From Lujinxingia vulgaris (lineage in GTDB: Bacteria; Myxococcota_A; Bradymonadia; Bradymonadales; Bradymonadaceae), in assembly GCF_007997015.1 (NCBI RefSeq), contig NZ_VOSM01000008.1, positions 1 through 64,000 of the forward strand: DNA of 64,000 nucleotides, written 5' to 3'. A program made the position numbers and the translations under genes. Within the stretch, counting starts at the first letter, position 1, and each line of letters starts with the position of its first letter. The notes under the pieces were generated by a model that was not told the DNA's origin, ran no database searches, and saw only the letters and a program-made list of their open reading frames with translations. This document shows, in pieces, positions 45,556 to 54,461 of this stretch.

Positions 45556-46773
45556 GTGGCGTTGAAGGTGGTGCTGGGCGTAAGCGGCGGGATCGCGGCC
45601 TATAAGGCCTGTGAGCTTGTGCGGGCGTTGATCAAACGCGGCGATGAGGTGCGCGTGGTGATGACGCGCAACGCGCAGGAGTTTGTGACCCCGCTGACCT
45701 TTCAGGCGCTCACGCAGCAGCCGGTGGGCGTCGCGACCTTTGATGCCGGGTATGAGGCGCAGATCGGCCATATTGAGCTCGCGCGCTGGGCCGATGTGGT
45801 GCTGGTGGCGCCGGCCACGGCCAACACCATCGCGAAGATGGCCCGGGGCATGGCCGACGATCTTCTGACGACGGTGCTGCTCGCCACGCGCGCGCCGGTG
45901 GTGGTGGCGCCGGCAATGAACACCCAGATGTACCTGCACCCCCGGGTGCAGGCGAACCTGGAGACCCTGCGCCAGACGGAGCGCCACCTGGTCATCGAGC
46001 CGGACGCCGGCGAGCTGGCGTGTGGGGAGGTGGGCGCCGGCAGGCTGCCGGATCCGCCGGTGATTTTAGCGGAGCTCGATCGGGCGCTCTCCCCGCAGCT
46101 GCTCAAGGGAAAGCGCGTGCTCTTGAGCGCCGGGCCGACCCGCGAGGCGATCGACGCGGCGCGTTTTTTGTCGAACCCCTCCAGCGGCAAGATGGGCTAT
46201 GCGCTGGCGGCGGCCGCGCGCAGCCTGGGCGCCGAGGTCACCCTGGTCAGCGGCCCCACCGCGCTTGAGGCGCCTTACGGGGTGACGCGGGTCGATGTGG
46301 TGAGCGCGGTGCAGATGCACGGTGAAGTGATGGCGCGCGCCTCCGAGGTGGATGTGGCGATGATGGTGGCAGCGGTTGCCGACTGGCGGCCGTCCCACCC
46401 GAGTGACAAAAAGATGCCCAAGGGGCAAATGTCCCCCACGCTTGAGCTTGAGCGCAATCCCGACATCCTGGCCGAGCTTGGTGAGCGTTTTGGCGAGGGC
46501 AGTGAGACCGAAGAGGGTGCGCGCCGACCGCTGGTGGTGGGCTTTGCCGCCGAGAGCCACGATGTGATCGAGCGGGCTCGCGCCAAGCGCGCCCGCAAGG
46601 GCGCGCACGCCATTGTGGCCAACGTCATCGGTGGGCCTGCGAGCACCTTCGGGGCCGAGAGCGCCACGGTGCATCTGCTGGTGGGGGACGAGGAGCCGCG
46701 CACTTTCAGCGGCACCAAGCCCGAGGTGGCCCGCGCGCTGTGGGAGGCGCTCGCCAGGCGGCTTCAAAGCTGA
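45556..46773 (+). CDS. coaBC: Bifunctional phosphopantothenoylcysteine decarboxylase/synthetase
   Basis: A 405-residue CoA-biosynthesis enzyme. The CoaC flavodoxin-like half shows LGVSGGIAAYKACELVRAL, the catalytic His in IGHIELARWAD, APATANTIAKMARGMADDL and the PAMN motif (APAMNTQMY). The CoaB half shows LLSAGPTREAID, LSNPSSGKMGYALA and AAVADWRPSHPSDKKMPKG. GTG 45556 is chosen: it follows gaggc at five bases and gives the family N-terminus, whereas the frame opens upstream inside nudL. Sitting beside a CoA-degrading Nudix enzyme, it suggests joint control of CoA level. Confidence 0.96.
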   Translation: MALKVVLGVSGGIAAYKACELVRALIKRGDEVRVVMTRNAQEFVTPLTFQALTQQPVGVATFDAGYEAQIGHIELARWADVVLVAPATANTIAKMARGMADDLLTTVLLATRAPVVVAPAMNTQMYLHPRVQANLETLRQTERHLVIEPDAGELACGEVGAGRLPDPPVILAELDRALSPQLLKGKRVLLSAGPTREAIDAARFLSNPSSGKMGYALAAAARSLGAEVTLVSGPTALEAPYGVTRVDVVSAVQMHGEVMARASEVDVAMMVAAVADWRPSHPSDKKMPKGQMSPTLELERNPDILAELGERFGEGSETEEGARRPLVVGFAAESHDVIERARAKRARKGAHAIVANVIGGPASTFGAESATVHLLVGDEEPRTFSGTKPEVARALWEALARRLQS

Positions 46774-46836
46774 GCGCGGATTGTGGCGAGGGGCCGTTGT
46801 CTTCGCCGCATGATCTATGGTTAAACGAGAGCCGTG

Positions 46837-48195
46837 ATGACGAAACGAGCGTATGTCAAAGCCCTGGTCGGGGATCTTCGCCGCTACCTGCAATGGCAGC
46901 AGGCCCAGGGTGTGATCGGGTCGAGCCCGGCCTCGGAGGCCGATCGCGCCGCGTTTGAGGCTTTTAAAGAGGCCCGCCAGGAGCGCCAGCTGGCGAAGAT
47001 GCGCGCAAACCTGGGCTCGGGCTCGTCGTCGGCGGGCGCATCGCGCGCGCCGGAGCGCGCGCCCTCCCACCCGGGCTCGGCAGCGGCTTCGCGACCTGTC
47101 GGTTCTGAGCGACCCGGGGGCTCTGAGCGACCGGCGCCCGCGTCGCAAGCTCCCTCGCCGCCTCAGCGGCCTTCGTTCAAGGAGCCCTCGGCGCCCGCGC
47201 AGCCACAGGTGGCACCCACCTCCCAGAATGCTTCCGACGCCGGCGCTCCGATCTGGGCGCAGCTCGGCGCCCGCACCAGGCCCACCTTCAGTGGCGGCGG
47301 TGGCGGCGCGGCCGGCCCCGACCGCAGCCCGAAGTCCCCCTCCAACGCCTCGCGCGGCGAGGATCGCCGCAGCTCGCCAGGGGGGGCAGGCCCCTCGACG
47401 AACACGTCATCAAAGCCGGCCCCGTCGTCTTCTGCCCAAAAATCGCCGCCGGTCTCCCTCAACGACGAGCCGCCCCCCTACGACGACTACGACGGCCCGA
47501 TGTACGACGAGGCGCTGAGCTACGAGGACTACTCCCACGAGGAGCTGCTCTCCTCGCCGCCTCCTTCGAGCGCCCCACATAAGTCCGCCGCCCCCGGGCC
47601 GGCCGCGCAGAAGTCGGCCGCGCAGAAGTCGGCCGCGTCGATGACGCCCGCCGAAAAGATGGATTTTCTGCAAAAGTACCTGGGCGACTGCCGCCGCTGC
47701 GGGCTCTGTGAGTCCCGCACGCAGATCGTGTTCGGACAGGGCAGCCCCACCGCGCGCCTGATGTTTATCGGTGACGCGCCCGACGGCGACGACGACCGCG
47801 CCGGCCGCCCCTTCGCCGGCGCTTCCGGCGATCTTTTGAGCGGCATGATCAAGGCGATGGGGCTCTCGCGTGAGCAGGTCTACATCGCCAACGTCGTCAA
47901 ATGCCGCCCCGCAGGCGACCGCCGGCCGCAGGCCGGCGAGGTGAGCGAGTGCCTGCCCTTCTTGAAGAAGCAGATCAAGGTGGTGCAGCCCGACGTCATC
48001 GTGGCGCTGGGAGGCTTTGCCACCCTGGCGCTGCTCGGCCAGGCCGCGCGCCGCCCGGAGGTGCGCGGGAGCTGGCAGAGCTTTGAGGGCATCGCCCTTC
48101 TGCCCACCTTCCACCCCGACGATCTGCTGCGTGATACGAGCAAAAAACGCCCCGCCTGGGAGGATCTTCAGAAGGTGATGAAGCGTCTCGGTTAA
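46837..48195 (+). CDS. Family 4 uracil-DNA glycosylase with long disordered N-terminus
   Basis: A 452-residue protein. The C-terminal 185 residues are a family-4 UDG with Fe-S Cys in GDCRRCGLCESR and in VVKCRPAGDR...SECLPFL, RPFAGASGDLL, and the second motif TFHPDDLLR. The usual GEAPG motif reads GDAPDG, changing the Glu and a Gly. Residues 1-265 are low-complexity (Ser, Pro, Ala, Gly, then acidic with Tyr and repeats AAQKSAAQKS), about as long again as the enzyme. Family members commonly have about 200-250 residues. Uracil excision is the family role; the substitutions make substrate range uncertain. Confidence 0.85.
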   Translation: MTKRAYVKALVGDLRRYLQWQQAQGVIGSSPASEADRAAFEAFKEARQERQLAKMRANLGSGSSSAGASRAPERAPSHPGSAAASRPVGSERPGGSERPAPASQAPSPPQRPSFKEPSAPAQPQVAPTSQNASDAGAPIWAQLGARTRPTFSGGGGGAAGPDRSPKSPSNASRGEDRRSSPGGAGPSTNTSSKPAPSSSAQKSPPVSLNDEPPPYDDYDGPMYDEALSYEDYSHEELLSSPPPSSAPHKSAAPGPAAQKSAAQKSAASMTPAEKMDFLQKYLGDCRRCGLCESRTQIVFGQGSPTARLMFIGDAPDGDDDRAGRPFAGASGDLLSGMIKAMGLSREQVYIANVVKCRPAGDRRPQAGEVSECLPFLKKQIKVVQPDVIVALGGFATLALLGQAARRPEVRGSWQSFEGIALLPTFHPDDLLRDTSKKRPAWEDLQKVMKRLG

Positions 48196-48311
48196 AGGTT
48201 TGGTGTGGCTTGAAAGGTTAACGAATTCAATGGCTTGAAGGATGGGTGTGAGGCGGCGTCCGAGGTCGGCGCCGGCCGTGGATTCCATCCGAATACAAAA
48301 AAGGAGCGAGC

Positions 48312-49358
48312 GTGAGCGAGCGACGTGGTCATGATCTGGGGTTGCATCGAGTCATTGAGCCCGAAGGGGCGCTTCCGCAGGCCGCACAGCGCCTGGATGC
48401 CGAGAGCGAGGCGTTTGATAACGAGATTGTCATCGATGTGCAGACGCTCAACATCGACTCGGCCAGCTTCCACCAGATCATCGGTGAGCTGGGCCGCGAT
48501 GAGGAGAAGGTCGCCGAGCGGGTGCGTTCGATCGTCGCCGAGCGCGGCAAGATGCAAAACCCGGTCACCGGCAGCGGCGGCATGCTGCTGGGCACCGTTA
48601 AGGCCATCGGCAAAGACTACAAAGGCCCGGTGGAGCTGAAGGTCGGCCAGCGTGTGGCCTCGCTGGTGAGCCTGACGCTGACCCCGCTGAAGATCGACCG
48701 CGTCATCAAGGTGCACCTCGACGCCGACCAGATGGACATCGAGGGCACCGCCTACCTCTGGCCCTCCTCTCCCATTGTGGCGATGCCCGAAGATCTGCCC
48801 GAGCGCGTGGCGCTCTCGGCGCTGGACGTCTGCGGCGCCCCCGCCCAGACCGCGCGCCTGGTCGCAGGCCAGAAACGCGTGCTGGTCCTGGGCGCCGGCA
48901 AGTCCGGCATGCTCTGCGCGGCCACCGCCCGCGCGACCCTGGGCGATGCTGGCGAGGTCTACGCTGTCGATCTTCACGACACCAACCTCAAACTTCTTAA
49001 AGAAGCGGGCATCGTCGACGACTTCCGCACCGCCAACGCAAAAGTCCCCACCGAGGTGCTTCACGCCGTCGAGGCGATGACCGGCGGTGAGCTGGTCGAT
49101 GTGGTCATCAACACCTGCAACGTGAGCGGTACCGAGATGTCGGCGATTTTGCCGGCGCGCGACCGCGGTGTGGTCTATTTCTTCAACATGGCCACCGACT
49201 TCTCCCGCGCCGCGCTCGGCAGCGAGGGCGTGGGCAAAGACGTCGACCTGCTCATCGGCAACGGTTACGCCCACGGCCACGCCGAGCTTACCTTAAAGAT
49301 GGTGCGCGAGTTTGAGGTGGTCCGAAGCCGCCTGGAGGCGCTGACCGGCGAGGGCTGA
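48312..49358 (+). CDS. kdd: L-erythro-3,5-diaminohexanoate dehydrogenase
   Basis: A 348-residue NAD(P)-dependent dehydrogenase that deaminates 3,5-diaminohexanoate in the lysine 2,3-aminomutase pathway. The N-terminal stretch with NEIVIDVQTLNIDSASFHQI, NPVTGSGGMLLGTVKAIGKD, the Rossmann motif VLVLGAGKSGMLCAATARA and AILPARDRGVVYFFNMATDF match the Kdd family. GTG 48312 follows aaggag at six bases. None of the partner genes (lysine aminomutases, Kce, Kal) lies in this window, so it is either an orphan or the pathway is scattered. Confidence 0.9.
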   Translation: MSERRGHDLGLHRVIEPEGALPQAAQRLDAESEAFDNEIVIDVQTLNIDSASFHQIIGELGRDEEKVAERVRSIVAERGKMQNPVTGSGGMLLGTVKAIGKDYKGPVELKVGQRVASLVSLTLTPLKIDRVIKVHLDADQMDIEGTAYLWPSSPIVAMPEDLPERVALSALDVCGAPAQTARLVAGQKRVLVLGAGKSGMLCAATARATLGDAGEVYAVDLHDTNLKLLKEAGIVDDFRTANAKVPTEVLHAVEAMTGGELVDVVINTCNVSGTEMSAILPARDRGVVYFFNMATDFSRAALGSEGVGKDVDLLIGNGYAHGHAELTLKMVREFEVVRSRLEALTGEG

Positions 49359-49556
49359 GAGGAGCCAACGCGCCGCCCCCCCGGCGGCGCTTGCACCCCG
49401 GCCCCGCAACATGCAGACTGCCTCGCCCAACTCGCCAGCGTCTCACGATGAGGCCGGCCCCGACGTGTTGGGGAGTAAATCGATTCCGGCGTTCGTTTTG
49501 CCGTCGTGATCGAGAGCCCACAGGTGGGCTGCCCCGAACAGAATAACGAGAGCGAC

Positions 49557-50825
49557 ATGAAGACCACAGATTCTGAAAGCAAGGTGCGCTGCTCCTTCTG
49601 CGGCAAAGAGGCCCGCGATGTGCAGAAGCTCATCGCCGGACCCAAGGTGCATATCTGCGATGAGTGCGTCTCCCTCTGCCGCGAGATCATCGAGGAAGAC
49701 CGTCACCGCGAGCCCGAAAAGAAGAAAGAGCTCAAGGAGATGCGCCCCTCCCAGATCAAGAACTTCCTCGACGAGCACATCGTCGGGCAGGACCGCGCCA
49801 AGCGCGCGCTTTCGGTGGCGGTGTACAACCACTACAAGCGCATCCGCAGCGCGGAGCTTGAGGCCGCCGGCGCCGAGCCCCACGAAGAAGATGAGGGCGT
49901 GGAGCTGACCAAGGGCAACATCCTGCTCATCGGCCCCACCGGCAGCGGCAAGACCCTGATGGCACAGTCGCTGGCCAAGAAGCTCGACGTGCCCTTCACC
50001 ATCGCCGACGCCACCAGCCTCACCGAGGCCGGCTACGTGGGCGAAGACGTTGAAAACGTCGTCAAGAACCTCTGGCTCGCCGCCGACCGCGATGTCGAGC
50101 GCGCCAGCCGCGGGATCGTCTGCATCGACGAGATCGACAAGATCAGCCGTCGCGGCGACAGCCCCTCCTCCACCCGCGATGTGGGCGGTGAGGGCGTGCA
50201 GCAGGCGCTCTTGAAGATGGTGGAATCCTCGCGCGTGATGATCACCCCGGAGGGCTCGCGCAACCGGCCCCAGCAGGAGTTCATTCAGGTCGACACCGGC
50301 AACATCCTCTTTATTGCCAGCGGCTCCTTCCAGGGCCTGACCGACATCATCGCCCGACGCATCGGCAAGAGCCAGATGGGCTTCGGCGCCGACTTCTCCA
50401 AGCGCCTGGAGAGCAGCAACGACCTGCTGCGCCACGTGCGCCCCGAAGATGTCGTGAAGTTCGGGATGATCCCCGAGTTCGTGGGCCGCTTCCCGGTGAT
50501 CGTGGCCTTTGATGAGCTCAGCGAAGACATGCTCGTCGAGATCCTCTGGAAGCCCAAGAACAGCCTGGTCAAGCAGTACCAGAAGTTGTTTGAACTCGAG
50601 AACGTCAAGCTGCGCTTCAACCAGGACGCGATGGTGGCGATCGTACGCGAGGCCATCAAGCGCAAGACCGGCGCCCGCGGGCTGCGCGCGATCATCGAAG
50701 AGGTCATGCTCGACATCATGTACGAGCTGCCCAGCCTGGAGAACGTGCGCGAGTGCGTGATCACCGAAGAGAGCGTGCTGCATCGCGAGAAGCCGATGCT
50801 GGTCTACGAAAAGCAGAGCGCTTAA
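49557..50825 (+). CDS. clpX: ATP-dependent Clp protease ATP-binding subunit ClpX
   Basis: A 422-residue AAA+ unfoldase. The N-terminal zinc domain has [18 protein letters not shown] and [12 protein letters not shown] (four Cys). Walker A is [12 protein letters not shown], Walker [12 protein letters not shown], and the pore loop GYVGEDVE. The ClpP-docking loop, normally IGF/LGF, reads MGFG within [25 protein letters not shown] and [20 protein letters not shown] complete the C-terminal part. ATG 49557 begins [12 protein letters not shown]. Neither clpP nor tig precedes it, unlike the common order. Confidence 0.97.
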   Translation: MKTTDSESKVRCSFCGKEARDVQKLIAGPKVHICDECVSLCREIIEEDRHREPEKKKELKEMRPSQIKNFLDEHIVGQDRAKRALSVAVYNHYKRIRSAELEAAGAEPHEEDEGVELTKGNILLIGPTGSGKTLMAQSLAKKLDVPFTIADATSLTEAGYVGEDVENVVKNLWLAADRDVERASRGIVCIDEIDKISRRGDSPSSTRDVGGEGVQQALLKMVESSRVMITPEGSRNRPQQEFIQVDTGNILFIASGSFQGLTDIIARRIGKSQMGFGADFSKRLESSNDLLRHVRPEDVVKFGMIPEFVGRFPVIVAFDELSEDMLVEILWKPKNSLVKQYQKLFELENVKLRFNQDAMVAIVREAIKRKTGARGLRAIIEEVMLDIMYELPSLENVRECVITEESVLHREKPMLVYEKQSA

Positions 50826-50835
50826 AGGATCACGG

Positions 50836-51216
50836 GTGATCGAGCCCTCCGAGAACTATCAGAAGATTCACGTGCCGCCCGGTGGCGTGTTCACCGGGCT
50901 GCGCGAGTACGCCTGCGACGGGGCGGTGATCCGCGCGCGGGTCGGCGGCAGCGCCGAGGAGCCCCGGCTGGAGCGCTGCGAGATTCTGGAGCTGCACGAT
51001 CTCAACGTCGGCCAGCGCCGCACTCGCCACGATGTGGGGGCCTTTTTGCGCCGCTGCCTGCGCAAGTTGCAGCGCGACGGCATGATTCTCGTGCTTGGCG
51101 AGCAGGTGCTCACCATCCAGGGCGACGATATCGAGGTGAACCGGGTGCGTTTTCAGCAGTTTTGCTCCCGGGCTCAGGCCTCCGGCCCCTTTACCTCGCC
51201 AGAGCCCGTGCTATAG
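50836..51216 (+). CDS. Uncharacterised small protein downstream of clpX
   Basis: A 126-residue soluble protein that I do not recognise. It starts at GTG 50836 with aaagga seven bases upstream, ten bases after the clpX stop, so it is almost surely cotranscribed with clpX. Features are PPGGVFTGLREYACDGAVIR, then RRTRHDVGAFLRRCLRKLQR, a basic helix, and a mixed beta end. An adaptor or substrate of ClpX is conceivable but unsupported. Confidence 0.65.
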   Translation: MIEPSENYQKIHVPPGGVFTGLREYACDGAVIRARVGGSAEEPRLERCEILELHDLNVGQRRTRHDVGAFLRRCLRKLQRDGMILVLGEQVLTIQGDDIEVNRVRFQQFCSRAQASGPFTSPEPVL

Positions 51217-51316
51217 CCACACGTGAGAAGATGGGTTGGGGCTTTGACCTGCCGATGGCGACGTTGATGTTTTGAGTGAGGCAGGCGGTCCGAGATGACG
51301 AGCAGGTGGCGCGGCG

Positions 51317-52033
51317 ATGGGTGAAGGCAATCAGTACATGTTGGGGAGCCTGGAGCGGATCAACGAACAGCTCCACCGCACCAGCATTTATGCGCCGGCG
51401 TTGCGGGTGGTGATCCGCGATCAGGTGCCCGAGCGCGCACAGCCCTACGTCGAAAAGATCCTCGACGGAGAGGGCGTCTTCTGGGATGTGGCCCCGCTCA
51501 AACAAGAAAGCTGGGAGGTGTACTCGGCGCTGACGGGCTTCTACAGCCAGTTTCTGCGCCTGGTCTGCCAGGACATCGGCCTGGATGTGTGGCCGGGCTG
51601 GCAGCGCTCGCGCTGGGTGAGCCTGGACTGGTACCCGATCGCGCGCGACCTGGGCTGGAAGGTGGCCTGCCGGCCGCTGCGCGGGGTCTTCTTCCGCCAC
51701 CCCCAGCCCGAGATGCCCGAGGCGGTGCGCTACCTGGCGAGCTGGCCCCATGGCTGGTTGAGCTTTGAGGAGTGCGAGGCCTACGCGCCCTATCTGGCTG
51801 AGCTTCTGGTGCGCCTTGGCCGCGAGGTGGGCCTGGAGTGGAATGACTTGCAGCTGGAGCGCTGCTTTACGCGCCCGGGCTACATGGACAAAGAGGCGCG
51901 TTTTGACCTCTTTAACACCTGCGCCAACCGCGATACCCCCCAGGTGTGGCAGCTCTTACGGGGCTGGGCGCTGCTCGAAGCGATGCGCGAGGCGATTATG
52001 GATGGCCGCGACCTGATCTCGCTGGGGTATTGA
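51317..52033 (+). CDS. Uncharacterised protein
   Basis: A 238-residue protein, Trp- and Arg-rich, without signal peptide. It includes RINEQLHRTSIYAPALRVVI, an aromatic middle (LDVWPGWQRSRWVSLDWYPI) and a helical end (LLRGWALLEAMREAIMDGRD). No family recognised. ATG 51317 follows aggtgg; an ATG at 51338 is an alternative. It lies 100 bases after the preceding gene on the same strand and 127 before the methyltransferase gene. Confidence 0.65.
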   Translation: MGEGNQYMLGSLERINEQLHRTSIYAPALRVVIRDQVPERAQPYVEKILDGEGVFWDVAPLKQESWEVYSALTGFYSQFLRLVCQDIGLDVWPGWQRSRWVSLDWYPIARDLGWKVACRPLRGVFFRHPQPEMPEAVRYLASWPHGWLSFEECEAYAPYLAELLVRLGREVGLEWNDLQLERCFTRPGYMDKEARFDLFNTCANRDTPQVWQLLRGWALLEAMREAIMDGRDLISLGY

Positions 52034-52160
52034 GACCCCGTGCGTTATCACCGCTCGCGCATCATCGTGTGCGCGTGGTGTGTACGCCCCTCTTTCCGAC
52101 ACCTCTTGAACGACGATGAAACGCCCGGCGCCTGACCCGCGCGGGGCGAAGGTATGTGTG

Positions 52161-53039
52161 ATGGCCCGAAAAAAACGCGATATTCGCAACGTAGAGCCGA
52201 CCTTTAAAGGGTGGGCGGTGCCCGGGCCGCTGCCCGATGTGGCGCGGATGATGGACTTTGAGCCTGGCGAGGGAGAATCGCTCGACGCGCTCAGCGGCCA
52301 TTTTCGCATCTTCCAGCTCAAGAAAGGCCACCGCTTCTCCACCGACGATGTGCTCACGGCCTGGTACGGAAGCTCCTGGTGCCCGAGCGCCGGCACGGTG
52401 CTGGACCTGGGAAGCGGCGTGGGGTCGGTGGGCATGACCGCGGCCTGGCGCCTGCGCGGCGCGCGCTTTGTGACCGTGGAGGCGCAGGAAGAGAGCGTGG
52501 TCCTGGCGCGCCGCTCCGCGGCTTATAACGGCCTCGAAGATCGCTATGAGATTCGCCAGGGCGACTTTCGCGACCCGGAGGTGCTCGCTGAAGATGAGCG
52601 CTTCGACCTGGTGCTCGGCAGCCCGCCTTACTGGCCGCTGAGCGATGGCACCCAGGGCGACCACCCTCAAAAGGTGGCGTGCCGCTTTGAAGTGCGCGGC
52701 TCGGTGGCCGACTACGCCGAAGTTGCCGCCGCACACCTGAACCCCGGCGGTGTCTTCGCGTGCGTCTTCCCCGTGGACAGGCCGCAGCAGAAGGTGCGCC
52801 CCTGGGAGGCGGCGGAAAACGCCGATATGACGATCGTGCGCTGGCGTCCGGTGATCTTCCGCGAGGGTAACCCCCCGCTCATCGGGCTCTTTGTGATGAT
52901 GCGCAACGTCGATCTTCCCGAGGCCGTGCGCGGCCAGACCTGGGAAGAGCCCCCGCTGATCATTCGCGACTCCGATGGCGAGGTTCACCCCGAATATCGG
53001 GCCGTAAAGATGAGCTTCGGCTTCTCGCCGCTGGGCTGA
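52161..53039 (+). CDS. SAM-dependent methyltransferase, TrmN6-like
   Basis: A 292-residue class I methyltransferase. Motif I is VLDLGSGVGSVGMTAAWRLR and motif IV GSPPYW, an NPPY-type loop that methylates exocyclic amino groups or ring nitrogens. GHRFSTDDVLTAWYG upstream of motif I resembles the tRNA1(Val) A37 N6-methyltransferase (TrmN6/YfiC). The first position of the NPPY loop is Ser-Pro-Pro-Tyr, as in some N6 enzymes. ATG 52161 has an aagg site; an in-frame ATG at 52116 is less likely. Substrate is inferred only. Confidence 0.78.
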   Translation: MARKKRDIRNVEPTFKGWAVPGPLPDVARMMDFEPGEGESLDALSGHFRIFQLKKGHRFSTDDVLTAWYGSSWCPSAGTVLDLGSGVGSVGMTAAWRLRGARFVTVEAQEESVVLARRSAAYNGLEDRYEIRQGDFRDPEVLAEDERFDLVLGSPPYWPLSDGTQGDHPQKVACRFEVRGSVADYAEVAAAHLNPGGVFACVFPVDRPQQKVRPWEAAENADMTIVRWRPVIFREGNPPLIGLFVMMRNVDLPEAVRGQTWEEPPLIIRDSDGEVHPEYRAVKMSFGFSPLG

Positions 53040-53067
53040 TCGCGACGCATAGGGTGGCGGCGCGGGC

Positions 53068-53121
53068 ATAAAAAAAAACGCCGAAGCCGAGGGACGATGG
53101 GGACCCTCGGACTTCGACGAA
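53068..53121 (-). terminator. Terminator after poly-Asp protein gene
   Basis: Read on the minus strand, CGAAGtCCGAGGG and CCCTCGGCTTCG pair around a ten-base loop (one bulged base), followed shortly by a run of nine T. It is about 80 bases past the stop at 53198. The TrmN6-like gene converges on it from the other side. Confidence 0.8.
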
Positions 53122-53197
53122 TTCACACGACGCCGGCTCTGCAGCCCGCAATGTACCGGCGTCGCGATCAGGCCCCGAAGGGCCATCTTAAGACAAC

Positions 53198-53968
53198 TTA
53201 GACGAGCTCTTCGCCGTCGTCGTCGCCATCATCGTCGCCTTCGGCGAGGAAGATCTCTTCGTCGTCGCCGTCATCGTCGCCGTCGTCATCGCCTTCAGCG
53301 AAGGTCTTGTCGTCGTCGCCGTCGTCGCCGTCACAGGCGAGCTCTTCGGAGTCGCCATCGTCGTCGCCGTCGTCGTCGCCTTCGGCGAAGAAGATCTCTT
53401 CGTCGTCGCCGTCATCGTCGCCGTCGTCGTCGCCTTCGGCGAACTCTTCGGAGTCGTCATCGTCGCCGTCGTCGTCGCCTTCAGCGAAGGTGGAATCGTC
53501 GTCGTCGCCGTCGTCCCCACCGTGGTCGCCACAGGCGAATTCTTCGTCGTCGCCGTCATCGTCGCCGTCGTCATCGCCTTCAGCGAAGGTGGAATCGTCG
53601 TCGTCGCCGTCGTCCCCACCGTGGTCGCCACAGGCGAATTCTTCGTCGTCGCCGTCATCGTCGTCGCCGTCGTCATCGCCTTCAGCGAATTCTTCGTCGT
53701 CGCCGTCATCGTCGCCGTCGTCATCGCCTTCGGCGAAGGTGGAATCGTCGTCGTCGCCGTCGTCGTCGCAGGCGAGCTCTTCGGAGTCGTCGTCATCGCC
53801 GTCCTCGCCATCTTCCTCGGCGAAGGTCTTGTCGTCGTCACCGTCCTCGCCGTCGCAGGCGATGGTGGTGGGAGCGTCGGGGGTGGCGGCGAAGGCCGAG
53901 GTGGCCGGCACGGCCATGGCGAGGGCGCAGAGGAGGGCGGTCAGGCGGGTCGAGAGCTTGGTAGACAT
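53198..53968 (-). CDS. Secreted poly-Asp repeat protein
   Basis: A 256-residue secreted protein. Residues 1-28 are a standard signal peptide (LLCALAMAVPATSAFA). The mature part is more than half Asp and Glu, built of units such as FAEGDDDGDDDGDDEE with alternate ACDGEDGDDDKT or ACGDHGGDDGDDDD units, and Cys at regular intervals. A DNA minisatellite of gtcgtcgcc-type words underlies it. The start follows a perfect aggag. The reading frame stays open over about 20 units with a clean signal peptide, so it is a gene and not chance. Divalent-cation binding or a surface polyanion role is a guess. Confidence 0.82.
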   Translation of the reverse strand: MSTKLSTRLTALLCALAMAVPATSAFAATPDAPTTIACDGEDGDDDKTFAEEDGEDGDDDDSEELACDDDGDDDDSTFAEGDDDGDDDGDDEEFAEGDDDGDDDDGDDEEFACGDHGGDDGDDDDSTFAEGDDDGDDDGDDEEFACGDHGGDDGDDDDSTFAEGDDDGDDDDSEEFAEGDDDGDDDGDDEEIFFAEGDDDGDDDGDSEELACDGDDGDDDKTFAEGDDDGDDDGDDEEIFLAEGDDDGDDDGEELV

Positions 53969-54224
53969 GATAAAATCTCCTGCTTTTCTCTAAAAGGGAG
54001 CCGCGCCAATCGGGCTCCTCACTGAAGTAAGACGCGGTGGCGGCGCGAGGACGTTCGGGAACAGATCGGAAATTTTCAGCGCGCCGCCACCGGCGCATGG
54101 TGCCTGAGAAGCTCCGAGGAGGAGCGTCTCATAACCTTTTGCCAGCGTGGGAACCCGCCATCGGGAGGGCGCCTCGCGGCTGACGACCCGGGGTAATGCA
54201 GTCGCCGTGCCACGGGATGGAAAT

Positions 54225-54261
54225 TTCTCAAGAAAAGATTGAAAATTGTCGCAACATGTTG
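54225..54261. promoter_or_regulatory. AT-rich island with two palindromes
   Basis: In the 493-bp gap between the divergent genes at 53968 and 54462, positions 54220-54275 are AT-rich. They hold tttctcaagaaa (54225-54236, inverted repeat with a two-base centre) and the perfect palindrome caacatgttg (54252-54261); catgttg recurs at 54351. The likely role is a promoter/operator region for one or both genes. No canonical -24/-12 sigma-54 promoter was found. Confidence 0.35.
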
Positions 54262-54361
54262 ATTTTGCGCCATTTTCTCTTCTGGTTCTCCATTCGGAGC
54301 AGCGCGTTGATGTCACGCCGCCGGGGTCTCGGGATCGTCGAAAACGACCACATGTTGCATA

Positions 54362-54389
54362 ACGCCACACTCTGAGGGGGGTGTGGCGT
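54362..54389. other. Nine-base-pair hairpin upstream of sensor kinase gene
   Basis: acgccacac and gtgtggcgt pair perfectly around ten bases. It lies 73 bases upstream of the kinase start. No T-run follows, so it could be a leader structure or operator. Confidence 0.45.
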
Positions 54390-54461
54390 CAGGGCGTTTG
54401 CGCCAGATCGGGCGCTGGGTGAGAATGCGCGCTGTTCGGGACGCGCGCTTTCGAGGAGACC

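Noticed and set aside
54380-54461. Sigma-54 promoter before the sensor kinase gene
   Set aside because: A TGGC and a TTGC occur, but their spacing is three bases off the required -24/-12 distance.
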